In this document: piece by piece, positions 1 through 8,116 of the stretch
How the letters are laid out: the number at the start of each line of letters is the position of its first letter
Numbering within the stretch: the first letter of the stretch is position 1
Source: JAJBWD01 sp041821285
Lineage (GTDB): Bacteria > Bacillota > Clostridia > Clostridiales > Clostridiaceae
Reading direction: 5' to 3'
Assembly (NCBI GenBank): GCA_041821285.1
Contig: JBGUER010000043.1
Location: 1 to 18,970 of the forward strand
Length of the DNA: 18,970 nucleotides
Position numbers and translations under genes: made by a program
The notes under the pieces: model-generated
What the model was told of the DNA's origin: nothing
The model's database searches: none
What the model saw: only the letters and a program-made list of their open reading frames with translations

Positions 1-1104
1 AATGTTATTTGTGGAAAAAAATCCTTTGTATATGACTATAAAGTAAAAAGATTAAGGCTATCAATGGAAGATTCTGAAGAAAGAAGAAAACAAATAATAG
101 ATATTTATGAAGAGAGGGATAATCTTCGAGGAAATTTAATAAAATCAGGTAAAAAAAGTTTTAAAGCATATTTTGATAATTGGAAAATCAAATCTATTCA
201 AGATTTATATTTTGATTTATATAAAGATAGGGAGATGTTTGATAAGATATCTTCAGAAATGTTTGATGAAAAAGATATAGATATATTATTTAAAGATGAA
301 AAATTTTATCTCCAGTCTAATATTATTGATGCAGATGATTTAAGTGCCATGGTATATCTAAAATTTAATATAGAAGGAATAGATGAAAAAAATAAGTTTA
401 AACATATTTTAATAGATGAGGCACAAGATTATAGTTTATTTGAATTATATATACTAAAAAATATGACTATTTTAAATTCATTAACTATAGTAGGAGATTT
501 GGCTCAAGGCATATATTATTATAGAGGTGTGAACAGTTGGGAAACATTAAAACAAGAAGTATTTGAAAACTATGCACAAATAGATAATTTAACTTTAAGC
601 TATAGGTCCACAGTTGAAATAATAGAATTTTCAAATAAAGTTTTAAAAAAACAAAACCTTGAAAATGGAGTACCAACACCAGTTTTAAGACATGGAGATA
701 AGCCTTCTGTTATAAAATGCGAAAATGAATTAGCTTTTATTGAAAAATTAAAAGATATTGAAAATGAAGTTAGTAAACAAGGAAGAAAAAATATAGCTAT
801 TATTTGTAAAACAGCTAGTCAATGCAAAGCTTTAAAAAAAATATTGAATAAAAATAAAATAAAAGATTATAGTATAGTAGAAGAAAAAAGTAAAAATATT
901 AAAAGTGACAAGATTATTATTCCTTCGTATTTAACAAAAGGACTTGAATTTGATGCTACAATAATATACGATTTAAGTGATGATAATTATAAAGAAACAA
1001 GTTTAGATTTGAAGATTTTGTATGTTATTTTAACAAGAGCACTTCATTTAGAATATATTATTTATTTTGACAAAATATCCAATCTAATCTATAATAATTA
1101 TTAG
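1..1104 (+). CDS. HelD/UvrD-like superfamily 1 helicase, C-terminal part (5' end outside window)
   Basis: The frame is open from base 1, so this is the C-terminal 367 codons of a longer protein; the ATG at 64 is internal. Superfamily 1 helicase motifs appear in order: LIDEAQD (Walker B, near base 415), IVGDLAQGIY (motif III, near 490), LSYRST (motif IV, near 595), LTKGLEFD (motif V, near 931) and LYVILTRA (motif VI, near 1018). The Walker A motif must lie upstream of the window. The DEAQD and GDLAQ forms and the short C-terminal tail resemble the HelD/helicase IV type, which in Firmicutes binds RNA polymerase and helps release it from DNA; a UvrD/Rep-like repair helicase is the alternative. 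No terminator is visible before the next gene 44 bases downstream. Confidence 0.8.
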   Translation, partial: NVICGKKSFVYDYKVKRLRLSMEDSEERRKQIIDIYEERDNLRGNLIKSGKKSFKAYFDNWKIKSIQDLYFDLYKDREMFDKISSEMFDEKDIDILFKDEKFYLQSNIIDADDLSAMVYLKFNIEGIDEKNKFKHILIDEAQDYSLFELYILKNMTILNSLTIVGDLAQGIYYYRGVNSWETLKQEVFENYAQIDNLTLSYRSTVEIIEFSNKVLKKQNLENGVPTPVLRHGDKPSVIKCENELAFIEKLKDIENEVSKQGRKNIAIICKTASQCKALKKILNKNKIKDYSIVEEKSKNIKSDKIIIPSYLTKGLEFDATIIYDLSDDNYKETSLDLKILYVILTRALHLEYIIYFDKISNLIYNNY

Positions 1105-1148
1105 ATAATAAAAGATAAAATGATTATTGTGTATATAAGGAGGATGAA

Positions 1149-2318
1149 ATGAGCAAATTAAAATTAAAAGAAGATTTGTATTGGGTAGGAGTAAAGAATG
1201 AGGAATTAAGGGTATTTGATATTATAATGGAGACAAAAAAAGGAACCACTTATAATTCTTATTTGATAGATGATGAAAAAGTAGCTATAATAGATTCAGT
1301 GAAAAATGGATATTATGATGAATTCAAGGAAAACATAGTTAGTGTTATTGGTGATAGAAAAGTAGATTATATAATAGTTCAACATACGGAACTTGATCAC
1401 AGCGGCTCTTTAATAAATTTAATAAATGATTATCCTGAAGCAAAAATAGTTTGTTCAAAGGCTGCATATATGTATTTAAAAGCTATAATGAATAGGGATA
1501 TGAATTTTGTATTTGCCAAAGATGAGATTTCTTTAGGAAAATATACTTTGAATTTTATAAGTGCTCCTAATCTTCATTGGCCAGATACTATGTTTACTTA
1601 TGTTAAAGAGATGAAATCTTTATTTACTTGTGATTTTTTTGGATGCCATTATTGTCCTAGTACTAATGTTTTAGAAGAATATAATGAAGAATATGATGGA
1701 GAGATGAAATATTATTTTGACGTTATAATGGGTCCATTTAAAAAGTTTGTAAATTCTGGTTTAGATAAAATAAAAGATTTAGATTATGATTTAATAGCCA
1801 CATCTCATGGACCTGTACACAAAAAAAAGATAAATTATTATTTAGATCTTTATAAAAAATGGGCTGAAATAAAAGAAATAGAAGATAAAGTCAATATATT
1901 TTATATTTCAGCATATAGAAATACTGAAGACATGGCTAAGTTTTTAAAAAGAAAATTTATAGAAAAAGGTGTAAAAGCTGAAGCTTATGAAATAACATCT
2001 ATGGATACAGCGAAGATAATAGAAATGATAGAAAGTTCAAAAGCATTTTTAATTGGATCTCCTACTATTAATCAAGATGCAGTTAAACCTGCTTGGGATG
2101 TTTTATCTCTTGTTAATCCTATAATAAACAGAGGAAAACCAGCTGCTGCATTCGGATCTTTTGGATGGAGTGGAGAAGGAGTACCTATGCTTACAGAAAG
2201 GTTAAAATCATTAAAATTAAAAGTTTTAGACCCTGGTTTAAAATTTAAATTTGTTCCATCGCAAGAAGAATATAAACAAGCAGAAACTTTTGTAGACGAA
2301 TTTATAAAATTATTATAA
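1149..2318 (+). CDS. fprA: FprA-family A-type flavodiiron protein
   Basis: This is a 389-residue soluble enzyme with the usual size and order of flavodiiron proteins: an N-terminal metallo-beta-lactamase-like domain (about 1-245) and a C-terminal flavodoxin domain (about 248-389). Diiron ligands are visible as the HTELDH motif at residues 79-84, the CDFFG aspartate at 162 and H220 in TSHGP; NLHWPD (141-146) is also typical. The FMN-binding flavodoxin part starts at YISAYRNTE. The family reduces O2 or NO to water or N2O in anaerobes, fed by rubredoxin or an NADH:rubredoxin reductase, neither of which is seen here. A strong GGAGG site lies just ahead of the ATG. The next gene follows after 12 bases, so they are probably co-transcribed. 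Confidence 0.92.
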   Translation: MSKLKLKEDLYWVGVKNEELRVFDIIMETKKGTTYNSYLIDDEKVAIIDSVKNGYYDEFKENIVSVIGDRKVDYIIVQHTELDHSGSLINLINDYPEAKIVCSKAAYMYLKAIMNRDMNFVFAKDEISLGKYTLNFISAPNLHWPDTMFTYVKEMKSLFTCDFFGCHYCPSTNVLEEYNEEYDGEMKYYFDVIMGPFKKFVNSGLDKIKDLDYDLIATSHGPVHKKKINYYLDLYKKWAEIKEIEDKVNIFYISAYRNTEDMAKFLKRKFIEKGVKAEAYEITSMDTAKIIEMIESSKAFLIGSPTINQDAVKPAWDVLSLVNPIINRGKPAAAFGSFGWSGEGVPMLTERLKSLKLKVLDPGLKFKFVPSQEEYKQAETFVDEFIKLL

Positions 2319-2330
2319 GAGGTGAATTAA

Positions 2331-2723
2331 ATGGATAAAATTTCATTAATGCAATTGTTAGAAGAAAATAGACTTAATAACGTAGAAGAAATAAATTATA
2401 AAGATGATATAGTTATTTTTAGATTTACTTATGAATATGATGAAGATGAAAAAAAAGCAGCAAAAGCTTATACTGAAGATGAATGTGATAGTACAGATGA
2501 GGATGTAATACGAGAAGAATTTTATATTCCATATCTTATGGATATAGCAGTAGATAATGTTGGGGATATAATAGAAGAAGCAATGGATGAATTTGAATTG
2601 CAAGGTCAATTTATTAGTTTTGACATTGATGAAGATTTAAATGGAAATGAATTTATAGCAATGTTTTATAGTAAGGATGAAGATTATGAAATAGATGAAG
2701 TATTAGATAATCTTAATATATAA
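2331..2723 (+). CDS. Small acidic protein of unknown function
   Basis: The predicted product is 130 residues and very rich in Asp and Glu, with no cysteine pair, signal peptide or membrane segment. An AGAGGTG ribosome binding site sits just upstream of the ATG. The gene lies 12 bases after the flavodiiron gene and ends just before a terminator at 2736, so it is probably the last gene of that operon. I do not recognise a named family. The alternating beta/alpha look and acidic composition suggest a folded cytosolic protein; a role linked to the flavodiiron protein would be guesswork. Confidence 0.75.
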   Translation: MDKISLMQLLEENRLNNVEEINYKDDIVIFRFTYEYDEDEKKAAKAYTEDECDSTDEDVIREEFYIPYLMDIAVDNVGDIIEEAMDEFELQGQFISFDIDEDLNGNEFIAMFYSKDEDYEIDEVLDNLNI

Positions 2724-2735
2724 AATAAATAAATT

Positions 2736-2766
2736 ATAAGTCCACTTAATGTGGACTTATTTTAAG
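2736..2766 (+). terminator. Rho-independent terminator after the flavodiiron operon
   Basis: A perfect 10-bp stem (ATAAGTCCAC at 2736-2745 with GTGGACTTAT at 2751-2760), a 5-base loop and a run of T follow the acidic-protein gene. Confidence 0.85.
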
Positions 2767-2831
2767 TTTATTTATATAATTATAGATGAACTTAGTTTTA
2801 TAGTTCATAATAATATAAAGAGGTAAAACAT

Positions 2832-3743
2832 ATGGTAACAGTAGCGGAATTAATAAGAGATTTAAAATTAGAAATTATTGTAGAAGGAAAAAATGATTCA
2901 TTAATAGCAGTAAGTGAAACTAATAGGCCAGGACTTCAAATAGCTGGCTTTTATAATTATTTTGCAAAAGAGAGAGTTCAAGTTTTAGGTCTTGCTGAAT
3001 GGAGTTTTTTAGATGCCATGCAACCTGAACTTAGAAAAAAAAGAGTCGGAAAATTTTTCAAGTACGATTTTCCATGTCTTGTTATATCAAGAGGTATAAA
3101 TCCACATGAACAATTAATAGAAGCTGCAAAGGCAACTGAAAGTTGGATTTTAAGAACAGATATGGTTACAACAAGATTTATAAATAAGGCAATGTATTAT
3201 TTAGACGAAAAACTTGCACCAGAGGTTAGACTTCATGGAGTTTTAGTTGATGTTTATGGAATAGGTATGTTAATAACCGGAGATAGTGGAATAGGAAAAA
3301 GTGAAACAGCACTAGAACTTATTAAAAGAGGCCATAGATTAGTTGCTGATGATGCTGTTGATATAAAGGAAGTAGATGGTGTTTTAACAGGTGTTAGCCC
3401 ATTTATAACAAATGGTATGCTTGAAGTTCGAGGTATGGGGATAATAGATGTTCCAGCGCTATATGGTATAAGTTCTACATTAAGTAGTAAGACTATAGAT
3501 ATGGCAATATACTTGGAAAATTGGAAAGGTGAAGGGGATTATGATAGATTAGGTTCGGATAATGAAAAAATGAATATAGTAGGTGTTGATGTTAAAAAGA
3601 TAACTTTGCCAATAAGACCTGGAAGAAATCTTGCAGTTATAATAGAAGCTGCAGCAGTTAATTATAGATATAGTTTAACTTCTGATGTATCTCCTATAGA
3701 AAAATTAAATATGCGAATAGAATCTTATAATGCAAATAAATAA
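2832..3743 (+). CDS. hprK: HPr kinase/phosphorylase
   Basis: The 303-residue protein matches the usual HprK length. The N-terminal regulatory domain covers about 1-130. The C-terminal kinase domain has the Walker A loop GDSGIGKS at 150-157, the catalytic region around H135 (RLHGVLVDVYG), the Asp pair at 173-174 (VADDAVD) and the HprK signature EVRGMGIIDVPALYG starting at 198. HprK phosphorylates and dephosphorylates HPr on Ser46, setting carbon catabolite repression with CcpA in low-GC Gram-positive bacteria. An AAAGAGG ribosome binding site precedes the ATG. The gene stands alone between two terminators; the lgt gene that follows hprK in many Bacilli is absent. Confidence 0.96.
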   Translation: MVTVAELIRDLKLEIIVEGKNDSLIAVSETNRPGLQIAGFYNYFAKERVQVLGLAEWSFLDAMQPELRKKRVGKFFKYDFPCLVISRGINPHEQLIEAAKATESWILRTDMVTTRFINKAMYYLDEKLAPEVRLHGVLVDVYGIGMLITGDSGIGKSETALELIKRGHRLVADDAVDIKEVDGVLTGVSPFITNGMLEVRGMGIIDVPALYGISSTLSSKTIDMAIYLENWKGEGDYDRLGSDNEKMNIVGVDVKKITLPIRPGRNLAVIIEAAAVNYRYSLTSDVSPIEKLNMRIESYNANK

Positions 3744-3775
3744 AAGCTCTGATAAATATGAGCTTTTATTTTAGA
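3742..3775. terminator. Bidirectional terminator between hprK and the lipoprotein gene
   Basis: An 8-bp stem (AAAAGCTC at 3742-3749 with GAGCTTTT at 3760-3767) is followed by T-rich sequence on the plus strand. On the minus strand the same hairpin runs into T-rich sequence, so it can serve both convergent genes. It overlaps both stop codons. Confidence 0.75.
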
Positions 3776-4221
3776 TTTATATAGTTTTTGCATAAATAAA
3801 ATAAGTTTAATGATTTATATATTTTATTCATGCTTATATAATCTTCGTCATAATCACCATCATTTGGGAAAATACTAATATAGTTTTCATCATATATATT
3901 TATTACATAGCTATCTTCGCTAAATTCCATATATAATCTGAAAACTGGTTTTTTATCTTTGATAAGATCTTTATCTACGTAGTTATTTTCACTTAAAGCA
4001 TTTAAAAAATCTAATACTTTATTCATAGAATCTTGGTCTAAATATTCATTTTTATAATAATTAGTATCTAATATTTTAATCTTTGGTTGTTCTAGTTTTA
4101 TATTATCTTTTATGGAAATAGTATAATAATCATATTCGGGTTTGGTTTTTGTGCGTACGTAGGAACAACTTGAAATAAAAAACATAAAAACAAAACATAC
4201 AATCAATAAAATTTTTTTCAT
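3766..4221 (-). CDS. Small predicted lipoprotein (possibly DUF4883-like)
   Basis: The 151-residue product starts with a basic MKK, a hydrophobic stretch (about 4-18) and a lipobox ISSC ending at Cys19. This predicts lipid modification and anchoring to the outer face of the membrane. The remainder is a soluble, tyrosine- and aspartate-rich domain without recognised catalytic residues. An AAAGGG site precedes the start on the minus strand. Length and composition recall small clostridial lipoproteins annotated as DUF4883, but this is from memory only. It is divergent from the tcdA operon and convergent with hprK. Confidence 0.75.
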   Translation of the reverse strand: MKKILLIVCFVFMFFISSCSYVRTKTKPEYDYYTISIKDNIKLEQPKIKILDTNYYKNEYLDQDSMNKVLDFLNALSENNYVDKDLIKDKKPVFRLYMEFSEDSYVINIYDENYISIFPNDGDYDEDYISMNKIYKSLNLFYLCKNYINLK

Positions 4222-4268
4222 AATAACCCTTTAAAAATTTCTTTCAAAATATAATATGAAAAAAACAT

Positions 4269-4274
4269 TATAAT
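4269..4274 (+). promoter_or_regulatory. Possible -10 element of the tcdA operon
   Basis: A TATAAT hexamer followed by ATG lies about 44 bases ahead of the GTG start. No good -35 hexamer is present at the right spacing, so the call is weak. Confidence 0.35.
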
Positions 4275-4317
4275 ATGCAATAAAATATAAATTGATTTTA
4301 TTTAGGAGGATTAAAAC

Positions 4318-5043
4318 GTGGAAATAAATGAAGAAATTATGTTTCAAAGGACAGGTTTAATTATTGGCACAGAAGGACTGGCTAAATTAAAAAAAAGTAG
4401 TGTTGTAGTATTTGGAATAGGCGGAGTAGGAAGTTTTACTACAGAAGCACTAGCACGAGCTGGAATAGGAACTATAAAAATAATAGATAGTGATGTAATA
4501 GATATATCAAATATAAATAGGCAGATAATAGCTACAACAAAAGATATTGGAAAAGATAAAATAGAAGTTATGAAAAGAAGAATAGAAGATATAAATCCAT
4601 TTTGCAATGTAATAGCTGAGAAAATATTTGTAGACGAAAAAAATGTGGATGATATTTTAGATGAAAGTTTCTCTTATGTTGTAGATGCTATAGATTCAGT
4701 TTCCTCTAAAATAGCTATTATTAATTGGTGTGATAAAAATAATGTTAATATAATAAGTTCAATGGGTACAGGAAATAAATTAGATCCAACAAAGTTTAAA
4801 ATATCAGATATATATAAAACAAAAGTATGTCCCCTTGCAAGAGTTATGAGGAAAAAATTAAAAGAGATAAACATAGAAAAATTAAAAGTATTGTATTCAG
4901 AAGAAGAACCTAAAAAAGCATGTAGAATAGGGGATAAGATTGTACCAGGGTCAATATCTTTTGTACCACCTGTGGCAGGTATGATTATAGCAGGAGAAGT
5001 TATAAAAGATATATTAAATATAAATCAGGGGGAGAATAAATGA
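4318..5043 (+). CDS. tcdA: tRNA threonylcarbamoyladenosine dehydratase (TcdA/CsdL, ThiF-MoeB fold)
   Basis: The 241-residue protein has the E1-like nucleotide-binding core: GIGGVGS at 33-39, the DSDVIDISNINRQ stretch (57-69) with the adenylation Arg68, and VVDAIDS (121-127). The CPLAR segment near 171-175 and the absence of ThiS/MoaD partner genes fit the TcdA/YgdL family, which forms cyclic t6A at tRNA position 37. The start is GTG, chosen because TTAGGAGG lies just upstream and the GIGGVG motif then falls at the usual distance. The stop overlaps the proC start by four bases (ATGA), so translation is probably coupled. Confidence 0.88.
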   Translation: MEINEEIMFQRTGLIIGTEGLAKLKKSSVVVFGIGGVGSFTTEALARAGIGTIKIIDSDVIDISNINRQIIATTKDIGKDKIEVMKRRIEDINPFCNVIAEKIFVDEKNVDDILDESFSYVVDAIDSVSSKIAIINWCDKNNVNIISSMGTGNKLDPTKFKISDIYKTKVCPLARVMRKKLKEINIEKLKVLYSEEEPKKACRIGDKIVPGSISFVPPVAGMIIAGEVIKDILNINQGENK

Positions 5044-5843
5044 AAAATGTAGGATTTATCGGTTGTGGGAATATGGCTAGTGCAATGATATCAGGTATTG
5101 TAAAATCAAATCTTTATGAAAAAACTAATATTATTGCTAGTAATACAAGCTTAGAAAAATTAGAAATAGTTAAAGAGGAATATGGAATAAAAACAACTTC
5201 ATCAAATAAGGAAGTTGCAAAATTTGCAGATGTTTTATTTTTAGCAGTTAAGCCTAATAAATATGAAACAGTTATTAAAGAAATAAAAACTTATGTAAAA
5301 GAAAATGTAATAATAATAAGCATTGCACCTGGAATAACTATGGATTCTATAAAAAATACATTTGATAGAGATATTAAAGTAGTTAGAACTATGCCAAATA
5401 CACCATGTTTAATAGGTGAAGGTATGGTTGCAATAACACTTGATGATAAAATGACTGAAGAAGAAAAGAACCAGATATTATCAATATTTAAAAGTTTTGG
5501 AGAGTATGTGCTAATAGATGAAAATTATATGGATATAGTTCCTGGAATATCAGGTTCTTCTCCAGCATATGTTTATATGTTTATAGAGGCTTTAGCAGAT
5601 GGTGCAGTTAAGGAAGGACTTGGTCGAGATATAGCTTACAAAATGGCAGCTCAAGCAGTTAAAGGAGCAGCTGGAATGGTTTTAGAAACAGGAAAACATC
5701 CAGGGAAGTTAAAAGATGAAGTTTGTTCTCCAGGGGGAACCACTATAGAAGCGGTTTATTCACTTGAAAAAAATAATTTAAGATATGCTGTTATGGAAGC
5801 TGTGGAAGTTTGTACTAAAAAAACAAGAAATTTAAGTAAATAG
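5040..5843 (+). CDS. proC: Pyrroline-5-carboxylate reductase
   Basis: The 267-residue protein has the usual ProC length. It begins with the Rossmann motif GFIGCGNMASAM (5-16), has RTMPNTPCLIGEG in the middle and ends with the family signature running from GISGSSPAYVYMF to CSPGGTTIEAV. It performs the last step of proline synthesis, NAD(P)H-dependent reduction of pyrroline-5-carboxylate, in the cytosol. A GGGGGAG site lies inside the end of tcdA, and the ATGA overlap with tcdA suggests coupled translation. No proA or proB is nearby. Confidence 0.95.
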   Translation: MKNVGFIGCGNMASAMISGIVKSNLYEKTNIIASNTSLEKLEIVKEEYGIKTTSSNKEVAKFADVLFLAVKPNKYETVIKEIKTYVKENVIIISIAPGITMDSIKNTFDRDIKVVRTMPNTPCLIGEGMVAITLDDKMTEEEKNQILSIFKSFGEYVLIDENYMDIVPGISGSSPAYVYMFIEALADGAVKEGLGRDIAYKMAAQAVKGAAGMVLETGKHPGKLKDEVCSPGGTTIEAVYSLEKNNLRYAVMEAVEVCTKKTRNLSK

Positions 5844-5853
5844 GAGGAGAAAA

Positions 5854-6711
5854 ATGAAGTTATTATCTTATATTTATAAAAATAAAGAATATATTGGGGT
5901 ATTATCAATAGATGAAAAAACAGTAATGAATTATTCTGAAGATAGTATGTTGAATTTAATCGAAAATTTTAATGATGAAATTTTAAAATCTTTAAAAGAG
6001 TTAGAAAAAAGCCAAGCTGGAATAAAAATAGAAGATATTAAAATAGTAGCCCCTATAAAACAAACAAGAAGAGGTATAATATGTCTTGGTAAAAATTACA
6101 AAGATCACGTATTGGAATTATCCTCAAAACTAGATAGTGATGATATACCTAAAGAACCTATTTATTTTTCAAAGTTATTTGATAAAGCAAATGGATTAGA
6201 CGATGTAATAGACAATCATAGTGACATAACTAAATGCCAAGATTATGAATGTGAACTTGCAGTTATCATAGGAAAAGAAGGAAAAGATATACCTTCAGAT
6301 GAGGCATCATCATATATATTCGGATATACTATTTTAAATGATATTTCAGCTAGAGATTTACAACAAAAGCATAAACAATGGTTTAAAAGTAAAAGCTTGG
6401 ATGGTTCTACCATAATGGGACCTTATATATTATTAGCAGATGGTTTAGAATATCCACCTAAATTAGATATAAAATCCTATGTAAATGGAGAATTAAGGCA
6501 AAACTCAAATACTAGTAATATGATGTTTGATATAGATTATGTTATTAATGATTTTTCAAAGGGAATAACGCTTAAAAAGGGAGATGTAATATCAACTGGA
6601 ACACCAAAAGGTGTTGGAATGGGATTTGAACCTCCAAGGTACTTAAAATCAGGTGATGAGGTAGTATGTTATATAGAATCAATAGGAAAGCTAAAAAATA
6701 AAATTAAATAG
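5854..6711 (+). CDS. Fumarylacetoacetate hydrolase-family protein
   Basis: The 285-residue protein carries the FAH-fold core: GKNYKDH at 79-85, the metal-binding YECEL (E132, E134), NDISARD with D163, QWFKSKSLD and GDVISTGTPKGVGMG near the C-terminus. The first ~65 residues match the short N-terminal domain of this family. Members include acylpyruvate hydrolases, oxaloacetate tautomerases/decarboxylases and catechol-pathway isomerases; the sequence does not settle the substrate. No aromatic degradation genes are nearby, so a general metabolite-repair role such as oxaloacetate handling is more likely (inference). It starts 10 bases after proC with AGGAGGAG, forming a three-gene operon with tcdA and proC. 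No clear terminator follows. Confidence 0.85.
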   Translation: MKLLSYIYKNKEYIGVLSIDEKTVMNYSEDSMLNLIENFNDEILKSLKELEKSQAGIKIEDIKIVAPIKQTRRGIICLGKNYKDHVLELSSKLDSDDIPKEPIYFSKLFDKANGLDDVIDNHSDITKCQDYECELAVIIGKEGKDIPSDEASSYIFGYTILNDISARDLQQKHKQWFKSKSLDGSTIMGPYILLADGLEYPPKLDIKSYVNGELRQNSNTSNMMFDIDYVINDFSKGITLKKGDVISTGTPKGVGMGFEPPRYLKSGDEVVCYIESIGKLKNKIK

Positions 6712-6739
6712 TATTATAAATTACTTTACATTTATGACA

Positions 6740-6767
6740 TAGACTTGACACAAAACATTTATATAAT
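6740..6767 (+). promoter_or_regulatory. Probable sigma-A promoter of the HtrA gene
   Basis: TAGACT (6740-6745) and TATAAT (6762-6767) are separated by 16 bases, and the start codon lies 33 bases downstream. A TTGACA at 6745-6750 is closer to consensus but only 11 bases from the -10, too near to pair with it. Confidence 0.5.
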
Positions 6768-6800
6768 AAAACATATAGAAGATGATAAGGAGGTTTTATT

Positions 6801-8078
6801 ATGAATGAATTTAATAATGATGATTTAGAAAACAATGAAATTGAGGGCAATGAGATTGTAGAAAATTCTAATTTAGAAGAAACGGAATTATACAATGAAG
6901 CTACTCAAATAGATGTTAATGAAAATGTCCAAGAACAAGGGAATATTATAAAAGAAGAGTATAAAAAGAAAAAAGAAAAAAAGAATAAAAATGGATTTTT
7001 CTCCATTATTGCAGTGGCAGTAATATGTGCCTTTATCGGAGGGGGGATGGGTTCTTATTTAACATATTCCATTTTTGAAAAACCAAGTAATAACAGTCAA
7101 GTAAATACTAGTGGATTAGTTAATAATAATGCAGATACTCCAAGTACAATAAAAACTGTGTCTGGTGGAGAGGAAATGTCTGTAACTGATATAGTTTCTA
7201 AAGTTAGTCCTGCAGTAGTTGGAATAAGCGTAACTACATCAGATGGAAGTGGATACGGTTCAGGAGTTGTTGTAACTAGCGATGGATATATTTTAACTAA
7301 TTATCATGTAATATCCACTGGAGGAGAAATAAAAGTTAAATTTTCTGACGGTAAAGAAGTAGCAGCTAAATTAGTGAACCAAGATACTGGATATGATATA
7401 GCTCTACTAAAAATAGACAATACTAGCAGTATTATAGCTGTAGCAGAACTTGGAGATTCAGATGCTTTAAATGTAGGAGAATCCGTTGTTGCTATTGGTA
7501 ACCCATTAGGTGAAGAATTATATGGATCTGTTACACAAGGTATTGTAAGTGCGATAAATAGAGAAGTAGACATTGAAGGACTTAAAATGAATTTAATTCA
7601 AACAGATGCAGCTATAAATCCTGGGAATAGTGGCGGTGCTTTAATAAATTCAAAAGGGCAGGTTGTAGGTATAACTAATGCCAAAATTGCATCAGATGGA
7701 CAAAGCATGTTTGGAACAGGAACTAGTGTTGAAGGAATAGGATTTGCAATTCCTATAAATGATATAACACCTAAAATAGAAAATCTTATGAAACCTATGC
7801 TTATGATTGGAATAAGAGGCGGAGCTTCATCTGACATTCCAAATTCAAACTATCCAGATGGAGTTTATGTTTCAGAGGTAACTGAATATGGAGCTGCTGA
7901 AAGAGCGGGACTTAAAGTTGGAGATATAATAACAAAAATGGATGGAGTTTCTGTTAAATCTATTGAAGATATCAATAATATAAAGGCAGAACATAATTCA
8001 GGAGATAAAATAAAGCTTGTAGTAGACAGAAATGGTGATACTATAAATTTAGATTTAGTGTTACAAGAAGTAAATTAA
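6801..8078 (+). CDS. htrA: HtrA/DegP-like membrane-anchored serine protease with PDZ domain
   Basis: The 425-residue protein begins with an acidic, Asn/Glu-rich cytoplasmic tail (1-50) and a lysine-rich patch, then one membrane segment (about 66-91). A trypsin-like domain with triad H169 (TNYHV), D199 (GYDIALLKID) and S277 (GNSGGAL) follows, and a single PDZ domain covers about 330-420. This is the typical Firmicute HtrA layout, with the protease on the outer face of the membrane acting in protein quality control under secretion or heat stress. An AAGGAGG site precedes the ATG. It is convergent with a two-component system. In Bacillus subtilis htrA-type genes are controlled by CssRS, but no direct link is visible here. 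Confidence 0.93.
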   Translation: MNEFNNDDLENNEIEGNEIVENSNLEETELYNEATQIDVNENVQEQGNIIKEEYKKKKEKKNKNGFFSIIAVAVICAFIGGGMGSYLTYSIFEKPSNNSQVNTSGLVNNNADTPSTIKTVSGGEEMSVTDIVSKVSPAVVGISVTTSDGSGYGSGVVVTSDGYILTNYHVISTGGEIKVKFSDGKEVAAKLVNQDTGYDIALLKIDNTSSIIAVAELGDSDALNVGESVVAIGNPLGEELYGSVTQGIVSAINREVDIEGLKMNLIQTDAAINPGNSGGALINSKGQVVGITNAKIASDGQSMFGTGTSVEGIGFAIPINDITPKIENLMKPMLMIGIRGGASSDIPNSNYPDGVYVSEVTEYGAAERAGLKVGDIITKMDGVSVKSIEDINNIKAEHNSGDKIKLVVDRNGDTINLDLVLQEVN

Positions 8079-8084
8079 GAAATA

Positions 8085-8116
8085 AATAAAGGAATAGCCT
8101 AGGCTATTCCTTTATT
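8085..8116. terminator. Bidirectional terminator between htrA and the histidine kinase
   Basis: A perfect 32-base palindrome, 16 bases per arm centred at 8100/8101 (inner arms GGAATAGCCT and AGGCTATTCC), is flanked by T-rich sequence on both strands, between two convergent genes. Confidence 0.85.

Noticed and set aside
6745..6767. TTGACA (6745) with TATAAT (6762) as promoter
   Set aside because: The spacing is only 11 bases; TAGACT with a 16-base gap is a better partner for the -10.
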